A stretch of 52,276 nucleotides of DNA from Fulvimarina sp. (lineage in GTDB: Bacteria; Pseudomonadota; Alphaproteobacteria; Rhizobiales; Rhizobiaceae), in contig PACL01000016.1 in the NCBI GenBank assembly GCA_002700095.1, forward strand, positions 1-52,276. The letters run 5' to 3'. The stretch's first letter is position 1. Each line of letters starts with the position of its first letter. The notes under the pieces were generated by a model. That model had not been told where the DNA came from. It saw nothing but the letters and a program-made list of their open reading frames with translations, and made no database searches. Shown piece after piece: positions 1 through 7,964 of the stretch. The position numbers and the translations under genes were made by a program.

Positions 1-182
1 GAGCCGCTGTCGCCAACCCGCAATCGCCCATGTCGTCATATGGTGAGTGTTAAAGCCGATTGCATCGATTCCGTTGCGAAGATGAACGGGATTTCATGCC
101 CGTGGCTAGCCCTCCGCATCCGCCATCGCGGCTCGCCAGCCGGGGACGAGCCGACCGAATTTCAGATCCTCCCATGATATCA

Positions 183-1226
183 TCAGGTTTCGGTCGGAGC
201 CCCTGCATCGGCGCGAACGGTCACGATGTCGGGAAGGTCGATGGCCAGGGCTTGGCAGAGCCCCCGCATGTCGGCAGGCAGCGGCGAATGGAACGTCATC
301 GCCCGGCCGTCGGCCGGATGGCGGAAGCCGAGTTCGGCAGCGTGCAGTGCCTGTCGGCCAAAGCCGCTGACGATCATGCGGGCGCTGTCCTCCAGCTTCG
401 CCGCCTTGGTCTTCAACCCCGCGCCATAGACGGGATCGGCGACCAACGGGTGGCCGATATGGGCCATGTGGACGCGGATCTGATGGGTGCGGCCGGTCTC
501 CAGCCGGCAGCGCAGCAGCGAGGCCTCGGCCGCCGCCTCACCGACGACGAGCGTCTCGTAATGGGTGATGGCGTGCCTCGCGTCGGAGCGTCCCGCCGGG
601 ACGACGGCGCGCTTGATCCGGTTGGTCGCCGAGCGGCCGAGCGCGGCATCGACCGTGCCGGCCGGCGGCTGCGGTTCGCCCCAGGCGACGGCCAGATAGG
701 CCCGAGTCAGGCGGCCGTCCCGGCCATGGGCGGCGAACTGCTCCGACAGGCTGCGATGGGCGATCTCGGTCTTGGCGACGACAAGGAGCCCGCTCGTGTC
801 CTTGTCCAGGCGGTGGACGATGCCAGGCCGGCGCACGCCGCCGATCCCGGTGAGGCTCGGCCCGCAATGGGCGACGAGGGCATTGACGAGGGTGCCGTCG
901 GGATTGCCGGCGCCGGGATGGACGACCATTCCGGCCGGCTTGTCGAGCACCAGGAGCACGTCGTCCTCGTAGCGGATGTCGAGCGCGATTGCCTGCGGCT
1001 TTGGCTCGGGTTCCTCGGGCGCGGGGAGGGCGAGTTCGACGGCCTCGCCGCTGGCCAGCTTGCGCTTGGCGCCTCCGGACACGGCGGTTCCGACCAGCAC
1101 ATGACCGGCTTCGATCAGCGCCTTGATGCGACTACGCGACAACTCGCCTTCCAGCTTGCGGGCGAGAAACACGTCCAGGCGTTCCCCGGCATCGGTGTCG
1201 GTGACGAGGAACCGTCTTGTCTGCAT
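183..1226 (-). CDS. rluD: RluA-family 23S rRNA pseudouridine synthase (RluD type)
   Basis: Isomerises uridines to pseudouridine in large-subunit rRNA (positions 1911/1915/1917 in the RluD group). The 347-residue protein has an N-terminal S4-like RNA-binding segment (about 15-60) and the RluA catalytic domain; the signature HRLDKDTSG lies at 138-146, with Asp141 the catalytic aspartate of the family. A second family block, RTHQIRVHMAHIGHPLVADP, sits further on. The length is normal for RluD. It starts at an ATG divergent from the small membrane protein gene at 1317. In many Rhizobiales rpoH follows this gene in the same direction; positions 1-182 would be that intergenic space, and I see no start codon of a recognisable gene there. 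The family call is firm; the exact target uridines are inferred. Confidence 0.93.
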   Translation of the reverse strand: MQTRRFLVTDTDAGERLDVFLARKLEGELSRSRIKALIEAGHVLVGTAVSGGAKRKLASGEAVELALPAPEEPEPKPQAIALDIRYEDDVLLVLDKPAGMVVHPGAGNPDGTLVNALVAHCGPSLTGIGGVRRPGIVHRLDKDTSGLLVVAKTEIAHRSLSEQFAAHGRDGRLTRAYLAVAWGEPQPPAGTVDAALGRSATNRIKRAVVPAGRSDARHAITHYETLVVGEAAAEASLLRCRLETGRTHQIRVHMAHIGHPLVADPVYGAGLKTKAAKLEDSARMIVSGFGRQALHAAELGFRHPADGRAMTFHSPLPADMRGLCQALAIDLPDIVTVRADAGAPTET

Positions 1227-1316
1227 GGTTCAAAGCCTTGTACGAGCGGCTGAATCGATCGGGGTCACGCCGCGCCGCAACGGCTGCCCGACAAGGCCAT
1301 CACGAGAGGACGCATC

Positions 1317-1676
1317 ATGGGGCTGGGCAATCAGGATGAAATCGAAGACGAGATGCCGCTCGACCCGGTGGCGGAGCGCCTGCGCCGCAAGATGGTGAGG
1401 CTTCTGGTCGTTTCGGTCGGCACCATGATCATCGGGGTTATGGCGGTGCTGGGGGTCGTTGTCTACAAGACGCTGCCGAGGGATGGCGGGCTCGGCGAGG
1501 CGACGGCGACGATCGCGATCCCCGCCGGGGAAGCGATCCTCGATGTCTCGATGGATGGCGAGCGTGCGCTCGTCCACACTCGGGCGGACGGCGCGGACCG
1601 TCTCTATGTCGTCTCGCTCGCCGACGGCGCGGTGCTGAAGCGCCTCGACGTGGGGCAGGGCGCCGCCGGCAACTGA
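1317..1676 (+). CDS. Small single-span membrane protein, DUF6476-like
   Basis: A 119-residue protein of unknown function. An acidic N-terminus is followed by a basic stretch (RLRRKM) and one strong membrane segment at about 33-55 (LLVVSVGTMIIGVMAVLGVV); the remaining 65 residues look like a small beta-rich domain ending in LDVGQGAAGN, probably periplasmic. It resembles the DUF6476 proteins encoded beside rluD in Rhizobiales (recalled, not searched). GAGAGGA lies 8 nt before the ATG. It is divergent from rluD across 90 nt that must hold both promoters. Confidence 0.75.
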   Translation: MGLGNQDEIEDEMPLDPVAERLRRKMVRLLVVSVGTMIIGVMAVLGVVVYKTLPRDGGLGEATATIAIPAGEAILDVSMDGERALVHTRADGADRLYVVSLADGAVLKRLDVGQGAAGN

Positions 1677-1692
1677 CGCGGAGAGCGGACGC

Positions 1693-1719
1693 AAGCGGCG
1701 GGAATCGCACCTGCCGCTT
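1693..1719 (+). terminator. Hairpin after the DUF6476-like gene
   Basis: AAGCGGCGGG pairs with CCTGCCGCTT (one G-U pair) across a 7-nt loop, 16 nt past the stop codon. A pyrimidine-rich but not U-only tract follows, so Rho-independent function is uncertain. Confidence 0.35.
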
Positions 1720-1869
1720 CCTCTCTTCCTACTGCGATTCGCTCGTCCAGCATGTCCGCTGCATCACGCTCCGGGAGGCGGAGCGGCAAGATCACTGGCT
1801 GTTTTGCCGGGAATTCGGGTCATTCCACATTCTTCCGCGTATTTTCCACATGGCCCGAACGAAAACGGG

Positions 1870-1898
1870 TTGCCAAGCCGGAAATGGCTGGTTATATC
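1870..1898 (+). promoter_or_regulatory. Promoter for tRNA-Glu
   Basis: TTGCCA (1870-1875), 17 nt, TATATC (1893-1898). The expected start is 6-8 nt downstream, a few nucleotides before the mature tRNA 5' end at 1913. The position and spacing fit a housekeeping sigma promoter. Confidence 0.55.
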
Positions 1899-1912
1899 GG
1901 CCGCATTGGCAC

Positions 1913-1987
1913 GCGCCCATCGTCTAGCGGTTAGGACGGCGCCCTCTCACGGCGCAAACAGGGGTTCGATTCCCCTTGGGCGTACCA
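1913..1987 (+). tRNA. tRNA-Glu (anticodon CTC)
   Basis: A full cloverleaf can be drawn. The acceptor GCGCCCA pairs with TGGGCGT (one G-U). The anticodon stem GCGCC/GGCGC encloses the loop CTCTCAC, with CTC at 1946-1948. The T stem AGGGG/CCCCT encloses TTCGATT, and CCA is encoded at 1985-1987. The D-arm begin GTCTAGCGGTTAGGAC is typical of bacterial tRNA-Glu. CTC reads GAG codons. Confidence 0.97.
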
Positions 1988-2317
1988 ATATCCTCTCCTT
2001 TGAATCGAACATTTTAGAGTGAGCTGAGCAGCTTGCGGCCGTGGTGATGATGTCTTGGCAACGGCGTTGGCGGCGTCTCGATCTGCGGCCGGGCTAGCCG
2101 TTCCTCGCGGGTGTGATGCACTCTCCAGAGCGGCAAAACAGGCGGGGGCGAGGAGCCGGTCCCAGCTTCGAACATGCGCTCCGGAAGGCATCTCCTGGTG
2201 ACCGGTGCGTCGGCGCACTTGCACTTTGGACGCAAACTCGGCACAGACGATGCAAGGCCGTAGGGTGCCCTCAGACCCCGCCAGACGGTGAGCTGGCTGC
2301 AGAGCGAGTGACGAGCA
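1988..2317. other. Gene-free stretch between tRNA-Glu and the sulfotransferase
   Basis: No convincing gene, tRNA-end duplication or integrase fragment is visible. Short open frames on both strands have no start signal or family resemblance, and one on the minus strand simply reads through the tRNA. The first 40 nt after the tRNA are AT-richer than the surroundings. Confidence 0.5.
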
Positions 2318-3190
2318 TTGTTGTTTGAGAGACTTTTTCTGAGCGTCGGTGCCATGAAGGCCGGCACGACGTGGATGCAGCATGTCCTCGCCGAGCATCC
2401 CGAAATCTATTTCACGCCGGAAAAAGAGATCCACTACTTCGCCCAGGCCTACATTCCGGGCGAGATGCCTCTCGCCACACGGAATCGGCTGACGCGGGCC
2501 TCGTCCTATATCGGCATCGATCCGCGCCACAACACGCCCGCAGGCGTGCGCGCGCGGCTTCTGTGGACGGCCAACTATCTCGCCGAGCCCGTCGACGACC
2601 TGTGGTACGCCAATCTCTTCACCTTCCGACCCTCAGGCGCCTTCTGCGCCGATTTCAGCAATCTCTACGCCCATGTGGAGAAGCCGGGTTGGGATCGCAT
2701 CCGCGACATGACTGAGACCCTGAGGGTCATCTACACCATGCGCGACCCGATCAAGCGGCTGTGGTCGCACGCGAAGTTCCACGCCCAGTTCGTCGGCCAG
2801 GCCGAGCAGATCTGGAACTGGACCCCGGAAAGCGTCGAAGCCTTCGTGCGGCGCGACTTCATCTGGAAGAACGGCGAGTACGGCGCCGCCGTGCGACGGC
2901 TGCGGGCGGCGCTGCCGAAGGACGAACTGCGGGTGTATTTCTTCGAGAACATCCACCGCGACCAGCGTGGCTGGCTGCGTGACATCGAAGGCTTTCTCGG
3001 CATCGCCCATCGGGACTATTCCGATGCGCTTCTGGGAACCCGCGTCAACGAGTCGGTCGACGCCCCGATGCCCGAATGGTTCGCCGGCCTGTTCAAGGCC
3101 GATGTCGAGCGCATCGTCGCCGAACTGCGCGAGGAAGGGCTCGAGGCCCCGTCCTCCTGGATGAAGAGCTTCGGCAGCAAGGCTGCCTGA
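2318..3190 (+). CDS. PAPS-dependent sulfotransferase family protein
   Basis: Predicted to move a sulfuryl group from PAPS to an unknown acceptor (carbohydrate or lipid). The 290-residue protein begins almost directly at the 5'-phosphosulfate loop, VGAMKAGTTWMQ (10-21), as in the heparan/glycolipid-type sulfotransferases. The 3'-phosphate-binding stretch YTMRDPIKRLWSHA lies near 145, with its Arg and Ser. No signal peptide is seen, so it is cytoplasmic. An in-frame stop at 2309 limits the start to a TTG at 2318 or 2321, with a weak ribosome site. It stands alone between tRNA-Glu and the convergent gapR, so its substrate cannot be inferred from context. An accessory gene beside a tRNA is plausible, but no attachment repeat was found. 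Confidence 0.82.
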   Translation: MLFERLFLSVGAMKAGTTWMQHVLAEHPEIYFTPEKEIHYFAQAYIPGEMPLATRNRLTRASSYIGIDPRHNTPAGVRARLLWTANYLAEPVDDLWYANLFTFRPSGAFCADFSNLYAHVEKPGWDRIRDMTETLRVIYTMRDPIKRLWSHAKFHAQFVGQAEQIWNWTPESVEAFVRRDFIWKNGEYGAAVRRLRAALPKDELRVYFFENIHRDQRGWLRDIEGFLGIAHRDYSDALLGTRVNESVDAPMPEWFAGLFKADVERIVAELREEGLEAPSSWMKSFGSKAA

Positions 3191-3433
3191 GGAGCAAGAC
3201 CCAGGGCCGGCTCTGCCGGCTATTGGTCCGTCGACGTATCGCCCCCTGCCGCTGGCACGACTCGTCGCGCACGGGGAGTGATCATCGAGGCTGCCCATCA
3301 GCCCGGCCGTTCGCCGCGGGAATGGGATGGCTTCGCCGGACGGGGACACAGCCGGATCAGAATCAGTTCATCCGAATGAAGCCCTGCAGGCCGGGCCGGA
3401 ACCGCTGCGTCCCGGTCCGGCCCGACACGGGGC

Positions 3434-3697
3434 TCACTCGTCCGGAATACTCGGCGCCATGCCCAGGGCCTGCAGGTAGAGATCGAGGATCGCCTCCTGC
3501 TCCTGGCGCTCGTCGGCGTCCTGCTTGCGCAGCGAGATGACCTTGCGCAGGACCTTCGTGTCGAAGCCATTGCCCTTGGCCTCGGCATAGACGTCCTTGA
3601 TGTCTTCCGTGATCGTCTTCTTCTCTTCCTCGAGCCGCTCGATCCGCTCGACGAAGGAGCGAAGCTGATCCTGCGCGACCCCGTTCGTGTCAGACAT
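3434..3697 (-). CDS. gapR: GapR-family nucleoid-associated protein (DUF2312)
   Basis: An 87-residue, highly charged, mostly helical protein of the DUF2312/GapR family. In Caulobacter, GapR is a DNA-bridging protein that clamps over-twisted DNA ahead of replication and transcription and helps type II topoisomerases. Family marks are the N-terminal helix [18 protein letters not shown] (10-27), the following acidic helix, and [17 protein letters not shown] (49-65), which holds the basic DNA-contacting face. Length is typical. The ATG lies in TGACCAAATG with a modest ribosome site. A GC-rich hairpin (about 3392-3424) follows the stop. It is convergent with the sulfotransferase gene. Confidence 0.92.
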   Translation of the reverse strand: MSDTNGVAQDQLRSFVERIERLEEEKKTITEDIKDVYAEAKGNGFDTKVLRKVISLRKQDADERQEQEAILDLYLQALGMAPSIPDE

Positions 3698-3851
3698 TTG
3701 GTCACTCCGTGTTCATTGGGACTGCTATCGATTGCCAGCGTTTAACGGGCTTTCCTAAGCCTTTCGTTACCATGGCCGATGCGCCCGCCGAACCGGACGT
3801 GCAAGGGGCTGCGCGTGTGGAAAGCGAGGATGGCTCGAAGACGGCAGGAGT

Positions 3852-4163
3852 TCAGTGGCCGTCCCGGGGCGCATTTGCGGAAAACGCCGCCTGCGTTTCC
3901 GGCGAGGTCTCGCGCTGGTAGCGCTCCCGCCATTGCTCGTAGGGCATGCCGTAGACGATCTCGCGCGACTCGTCCTTGCCGAGGCGGATGCCGTCCGCCT
4001 CGGCAGCCTCGCGGTACCAGTTCGACAGGCAGTTCCGGCAGAAGCCGGCGAGATTCATCAGATCGATGTTCTGCACGTCGGTGCGCTCGCGCAGGTGGTC
4101 GCGCAGGCGGCGGAAGGCCGCCGCCTCGAAGGCAATGCGCTGGTCGTCGGAAAGGTCTGTCAT
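3852..4163 (-). CDS. DUF1244 family protein
   Basis: A 103-residue soluble protein of the DUF1244 family, common in alphaproteobacteria and without an assigned function. The recognisable core is AFRRLRDHLRERTDVQNIDL followed by the two-cysteine motif FCRNCLSNWYREAA, and then DESREIVYGMPYEQWRERYQ. The CRNC pair could bind a metal or take part in redox chemistry, but this is not shown. It lies between ppa and gapR, all on the minus strand with gaps of about 150-180 nt, so the three may be separate units. The last 15 residues (after ETQAAF) are poorly conserved in character. Confidence 0.85.
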   Translation of the reverse strand: MTDLSDDQRIAFEAAAFRRLRDHLRERTDVQNIDLMNLAGFCRNCLSNWYREAAEADGIRLGKDESREIVYGMPYEQWRERYQRETSPETQAAFSANAPRDGH

Positions 4164-4292
4164 GGCTTGCGCTCCGGTTCGCTGTTGATCACCGGCATAT
4201 CGACACGGCGAGCGTCGGCATCAAGCCGGCGGGCGTCAAGCGCGCTGTTGCGTCGGGCGTCTGCGGCCGCTCTCGGCGGCCGGTCGCGCATC

Positions 4293-4334
4293 GCCGTCGC
4301 CCGCGATCCTTGCGGGTCCGCGGGCGGCGACGGC
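4293..4334 (-). terminator. GC-rich hairpin after ppa
   Basis: GCCGTCGCCCGCG can pair with CGCGGGCG-GCGACGGC (three unpaired bases) immediately downstream of the ppa stop. There is no U-run, so it may be an RNA-stabilising end or a Rho-dependent site rather than an intrinsic terminator. Confidence 0.3.
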
Positions 4335-4342
4335 TTGCCAAC

Positions 4343-4885
4343 TCAGGCCTTGGCCTTCTCCGCATCGGCGCGGGCGACGGCCTCGGTGATCAGCTGGCGC
4401 GCCATGTCGCTGCCGCCCCAGTCGCCGATCTTGACCCACTTGCCGGGCTCGAGATCCTTGTAGTGCTCGAAGAAATGCTCGATCTGCTTGAGGGTGATCT
4501 CGGGCATGTCGGTCGGCTCGAACACCTTGGCGTAGCGCTGGGTCAGCTCGGGCGAGGGGACGGCGATGATCTTCTCGTCCTGGCCCTTGTTGTCCTCCAT
4601 GATGAGGACGCCGATCGGTCGGCAATTGATCACGCAGCCGGGAAACAGTGGCCGGGTGTTGCAGACGAGGACATCGATCGGATCGCCGTCGTCGGACAGC
4701 GTGTGCGGCACGAAGCCGTAGTTCCCCGGATAGGTCATCGGGGTATAGAGGAAGCGGTCGACGACGAGGCAGCCCGCCTCCTTGTCCATCTCGTACTTGA
4801 TCGGATGGCCGCCGACCGGCACCTCGATGATGACGTTGATGTCCTCGGGGGGATTGATGCCGCGCTTGATCGCGTCGATGCGCAT
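4343..4885 (-). CDS. ppa: Inorganic pyrophosphatase (soluble family I)
   Basis: Hydrolyses pyrophosphate to two phosphates in the cytoplasm, pulling biosynthetic reactions forward. The 180-residue length matches bacterial hexameric family I enzymes. Visible active-site elements are the substrate/metal-binding stretch [28 protein letters not shown], and the metal-binding aspartates of [10 protein letters not shown]. The open frame extends 78 codons upstream, but that part is proline/arginine-rich and unlike any pyrophosphatase. The ATG at 4885 is chosen because AGGAG lies 7 nt before it and MRIDAIKRG is the usual N-terminus. The leader holds a perfect 10-bp inverted repeat (4921-4930 with 4957-4966). 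Confidence 0.96.
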   Translation of the reverse strand: MRIDAIKRGINPPEDINVIIEVPVGGHPIKYEMDKEAGCLVVDRFLYTPMTYPGNYGFVPHTLSDDGDPIDVLVCNTRPLFPGCVINCRPIGVLIMEDNKGQDEKIIAVPSPELTQRYAKVFEPTDMPEITLKQIEHFFEHYKDLEPGKWVKIGDWGGSDMARQLITEAVARADAEKAKA

Positions 4886-5245
4886 GGGAAACTCCTGTGA
4901 CTGGACCGTCCGGCTCGCCTGCCACGGTCCCCTGACGATGCTCCGGACAGTGGCCCGGACCGTGGCTGAGACGCCGCTTCGCCTGAGGATGCACGGCTTC
5001 GACCGTTCCCCCGCGTCCTTAGCGGCTGGACCACGCCGTGGCAACGCTTGTCGGTGCCTGCGCCTGGCGTCGCGTGGGCTGCGTCGGCGGAGTTCATCGC
5101 GGGACGATTCGACGGTCACGCGTACCGGTCGAACGCAAAGCGCTTCTGGCGCTCTCGACTTTCTGTATCGTCTGCTTAGGTCCGAATCGGCACGCCCGCT
5201 CCGCGCCGATCAGCCGTGACCCGCAATCCTTTTCGGCAGCGCCCC
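4886..5245. other. Divergent ppa/azlC intergenic region
   Basis: Must carry the promoters of both ppa (minus) and azlC (plus). The clearest structure is the inverted repeat GCCACGGTCC (4921-4930) / GGACCGTGGC (4957-4966) in the ppa leader. No gene is visible, and I cannot place a convincing -35/-10 pair on either strand. Confidence 0.45.
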
Positions 5246-6007
5246 ATGAACAGTGCAGACGGTCCCTCCATCGCCATGACCGCCGATGCTGCCAGCGAGC
5301 GGCGGGCCGCGATTCAGACGCTGGTCCCGGTGCTCCTCGCCGTGCTGCCCTTCGGCGTCGTCTATGGTGCAGTCGCGGTGCAGGAGGGGCTGACCGTCGC
5401 CGAGGCCATGGGATTTTCCGCCGGGATCTTCGCTGGCGCCTCGCAGCTCGCGGCGCTGCAGCTGATGGGGATCGGCGCGCCGGTCTGGTCGATCCTCCTC
5501 ACCATTTTCGCCCTGAACTTCCGACATGTCCTTTATTCGGCCTCGCTCAGCCGCCATCTCGGCGCTTTTTCCGGGCCGCAGAAGGCGCTGGCGTTCTTCC
5601 TTCTGGTCGATCCTCTGTTCGGAGCAGCCGAGGTTCGGGCGTCGTCGCGGCGCCTGACGCCGACCTTCTATCTCACCTATGGCGTCCTGATGTATGGAAG
5701 CTGGCTGCTGGCGACGCTGGCCGGTGCGAGTTTCGGCCGGCTGATCGAGGATCCCAAGGCCTTCGGTCTCGATTTCGTCCTGCCGGTCTATTTCCTCGGC
5801 CTCGTCATGGGATTTCGCCACCGTGGCGCCTTCTATCCCGTCGCCGCCACGAGCCTCATCGTCTCCGTCGTAGTCTATTGGCTGGCCGGGCCGCCCTGGC
5901 ATGTCAGCATCGGCGGCCTTGCCGGGATCGCCGTCGCCGCGGTGATCGGCCCGCCGAAGCGTGTCTCCGAAGCGTCGCGCGACACGGCTGCGGAGACGGG
6001 CTCGTGA
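5246..6007 (+). CDS. azlC: AzlC-family branched-chain amino acid exporter, large subunit
   Basis: Large subunit of the two-component AzlCD/YgaZH exporter of branched-chain amino acids and analogues in the inner membrane. About 253 residues with several membrane helices. Family landmarks are LLAVLPFGVVYGAVAVQEGL, the EAMGFSAGIFAGASQLAALQ helix, LNFRHVLYSASLSRHL and FLLVDPLFG. The start is uncertain: GTG at 5216, ATG at 5246 and ATG at 5276 are all in frame with weak ribosome sites. 5246 is used because it gives the usual short cytoplasmic lead-in. Its stop overlaps the GTG start of azlD by 4 nt, so the two are translationally coupled. Confidence 0.9.
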   Translation: MNSADGPSIAMTADAASERRAAIQTLVPVLLAVLPFGVVYGAVAVQEGLTVAEAMGFSAGIFAGASQLAALQLMGIGAPVWSILLTIFALNFRHVLYSASLSRHLGAFSGPQKALAFFLLVDPLFGAAEVRASSRRLTPTFYLTYGVLMYGSWLLATLAGASFGRLIEDPKAFGLDFVLPVYFLGLVMGFRHRGAFYPVAATSLIVSVVVYWLAGPPWHVSIGGLAGIAVAAVIGPPKRVSEASRDTAAETGS

Positions 6008-6339
6008 ACGGTGTACCGCTCCTGTCCGACGGCGTGTGGTCGGTGGGCTCGATCTGGCTGGTGATCCTTGCCGGCGGTCTGCTGACCTACCTGACGCGCT
6101 TCGGCGGACACATCCTCATCTCGTTCTTCGGCACGATCCCGCCGCGCGCCTCGGCGGCCCTCGACGCGGTTCCCGCCGCGGTGATGACGGCAATCGTCGC
6201 ACCCGTGCTGGTCTCCGGCGGCTGGCCGGAACGGGTGGCCATCGTCGTCTGCCTCATCCTGTCGTTCCGGCTGCCGCTGATCGCCGTCGTCGTCATCGGC
6301 ACGGCGATGGTGGCGGGGGCGCGGGCGCTGGGGCTGTGA
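6004..6339 (+). CDS. azlD: AzlD-family branched-chain amino acid exporter, small subunit
   Basis: A 111-residue membrane protein with three to four helices, partner of AzlC in amino acid export. The typical block LLTYLTRFGGHILISFFG (26-43) is followed by IPPRASAALDAVPAAVMTAI, which matches the family pattern of a TRxxP/PxRxxxxLxxVPxAVLxAL arrangement. It starts with GTG inside the azlC stop (GTGA overlap). The next gene is convergent, closing a two-gene operon. Confidence 0.88.
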   Translation: MNGVPLLSDGVWSVGSIWLVILAGGLLTYLTRFGGHILISFFGTIPPRASAALDAVPAAVMTAIVAPVLVSGGWPERVAIVVCLILSFRLPLIAVVVIGTAMVAGARALGL

Positions 6340-6397
6340 GCTGGGATCGCAGGAAGCCGCAGCGGCCGTCGGGGGTCTTTGCGAGCGAGGAGCGGGC

Positions 6398-7588
6398 TCA
6401 GCGGGCCAAGGCGCGCGTGGCCGCCTCGATACCGGCGAGCGTCAACGGAAACATCCTGTCCTCCATCGCCTCGCGGATCATCCCCACCGACTGAGTATAG
6501 TCCCAGTAGCGCGGGTTGGACGGGTTCAGCCACGCGGCCTTCCCCCACTTGCCGGTCAGCCGGTCCAGCCAGACCCGGCCGGGCTCGTCGTTCCAGTGCT
6601 CGACAGAGCCGCCGGGCATGACGATCTCATAGGGGCTCATGGACGCGTCGCCGACGAACAGCGCCTTGTAGTCCGGCCCATAGGTGCGGATCACCTCCTC
6701 GGTCGGGATCGTCTCGGTGTGGCGCCGGCGATTGTCCTTCCAGAGGCGCTCATAGGGACAGTTGTGGAAATAGTAGAAGTCGAGATGCTTGAACTCGGCC
6801 CTTGCCGCCGAGAACAGCTGCTCGACCGCCCGCACGTGGTCGTCCATCGAGCCGCCGACATCGAGAAACAGCAGGAGCTTCACCGCATTGTGGCGCTCGG
6901 GCCGCGTCTTGACGTCGAGATAGCCCTTGCGGGCGGTGGCATCGATCGTCTCGTCGAGGGCGAACTCCTCCTGCGAGCCCTGGCGCACCCAGCGGCGCAG
7001 CCGCTTCATCGCGACACGAATGTTGCGTGTGCCGAGCTCGACGTCGTCGTCGAAATCCTTGAATTCGCGCTTGTCCCAGACCTTCACCGCCCGGCGGTGG
7101 CGGCTTTCGGCCTGGCCGATGCGCACACCTTCGGGATTGTATCCATAGGCGCCGAAGGGCGAGGTCCCGCCGGTGCCGATCCATTTCGAACCGCCCTGGT
7201 GGCGGCCCTTCTGCTCCTCGAGCCGCTGCTTCAGGGTCTCCATCAGCCTGTCGAAACCGCCGAGGCTCTCGACGAGTTTCTTCTCCTCGTCCGTCAGGTG
7301 CTTCTTCGCCAGCCGGCGGAGCCATTCCTCCGGGAGTTCGCGCGTGGCGATCTCCCCCTCGGTCGCACCGGACACAGCCTCGACGCCCTTGAAGACCTCG
7401 GCGAACACCCGGTCGAACCGGTCGACGAAGCGCTCGTCCTTCACCAGCGTGGCGCGGGCAAGGAAGTAGAAGGCCTCGATGTCGTAGGTGACGAGATCGG
7501 CCTGCATGGCCTCGAGGAGCTGCAGGTGCTCGCGCAGCGTGACAGGCACGCCGACGGCCTTGAGCTGGAGGAAGAAGGTCAGGAACAT
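6398..7588 (-). CDS. CoxE-like vWA domain protein
   Basis: A 396-residue protein with the layout of the CoxE-like/DUF58-type vWA family. An N-terminal helical part (MFLTFFLQLKAVGVPVTLRE) is followed by a C-terminal von Willebrand A fold with a metal-site motif FLDVGGSMDDH, a DxGGS variant of DxSxS. Relatives work with MoxR AAA+ ATPases in metallocofactor insertion or complex remodelling. No MoxR gene is visible within 8 kb on either side, so the partner must be elsewhere. The frame opens further upstream, but that part crosses a terminator, so the ATG at 7588 is chosen. No Shine-Dalgarno sequence precedes it, and TACCCT lies 11-16 nt upstream, so a leaderless transcript is possible. Confidence 0.87.
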   Translation of the reverse strand: MFLTFFLQLKAVGVPVTLREHLQLLEAMQADLVTYDIEAFYFLARATLVKDERFVDRFDRVFAEVFKGVEAVSGATEGEIATRELPEEWLRRLAKKHLTDEEKKLVESLGGFDRLMETLKQRLEEQKGRHQGGSKWIGTGGTSPFGAYGYNPEGVRIGQAESRHRRAVKVWDKREFKDFDDDVELGTRNIRVAMKRLRRWVRQGSQEEFALDETIDATARKGYLDVKTRPERHNAVKLLLFLDVGGSMDDHVRAVEQLFSAARAEFKHLDFYYFHNCPYERLWKDNRRRHTETIPTEEVIRTYGPDYKALFVGDASMSPYEIVMPGGSVEHWNDEPGRVWLDRLTGKWGKAAWLNPSNPRYWDYTQSVGMIREAMEDRMFPLTLAGIEAATRALAR

Positions 7589-7675
7589 GGGGCTGAGGGT
7601 AGGGCGGTTCGCGGCGGGATGCGAGCTTCTTTTCGGCCGAATAGCCAGTCGGGGCGCCGAGTCGCGCCACTCGCG

Positions 7676-7710
7676 AAAAAAGGCCGGAGCCGCGCCTTGC
7701 GGATCCGGCC
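7676..7710 (-). terminator. Rho-independent terminator after the small protein gene
   Basis: On the minus strand GGCCGGA, a 15-nt loop, TCCGGCC and then six T. It lies 30 nt past the stop of the 74-residue protein gene and upstream of the vWA gene, so the two are transcribed separately. Confidence 0.8.
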
Positions 7711-7739
7711 CGTTCGTCTCCGGGAGCCGGGTGCGAAGC

Positions 7740-7964
7740 CTACTTGTCCGGATCCGCGACGTCCTCGCCGACCTCGACGCTTTCGGCCGGCCGGCGCGCC
7801 GCCTCGCCGCCCGTTCGGTCAACACTGCCCGGCCGGTCAAAGGCGTTGTCCTCGCTTGGACGCGCCTTTGGCGCGTTCTGGCGATAGCTCATGTCCTGGT
7901 CGCGGTCCTGTTCGTCCGCACGGTTCTGCTGGTTGTCGAACTTGTCGGGTGCGTTGCTCATCAT
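7740..7964 (-). CDS. Small hydrophilic, probably disordered protein
   Basis: 74 residues rich in Asp, Asn, Gln, Arg and Pro, with no hydrophobic core, no cysteine and no signal peptide. Stretches such as NQQNRADEQDRDQDMSYRQN suggest an unstructured, hydrophilin-like protein. Reasons to regard it as real are AGGAAGGA 5 nt before the first of two adjacent ATG codons, a clear terminator after the stop, and an EcfG-like promoter 70 nt upstream. Small hydrophilic proteins are common in the alphaproteobacterial general stress response, which is the likely role by analogy. I do not recognise a named family. Confidence 0.7.
   Translation of the reverse strand: MMSNAPDKFDNQQNRADEQDRDQDMSYRQNAPKARPSEDNAFDRPGSVDRTGGEAARRPAESVEVGEDVADPDK

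Noticed and set aside
1931..2530. A minus-strand frame running through tRNA-Glu, translating the tRNA into GESNPCL-like residues.
   Set aside because: A frame read across a tRNA gene is a known annotation artefact, and the sulfotransferase on the other strand is the real gene.
1913..3433. A genomic island integrated at tRNA-Glu with the sulfotransferase as cargo.
   Set aside because: No duplicate of the tRNA 3' end, no integrase and no sharp composition change were found.
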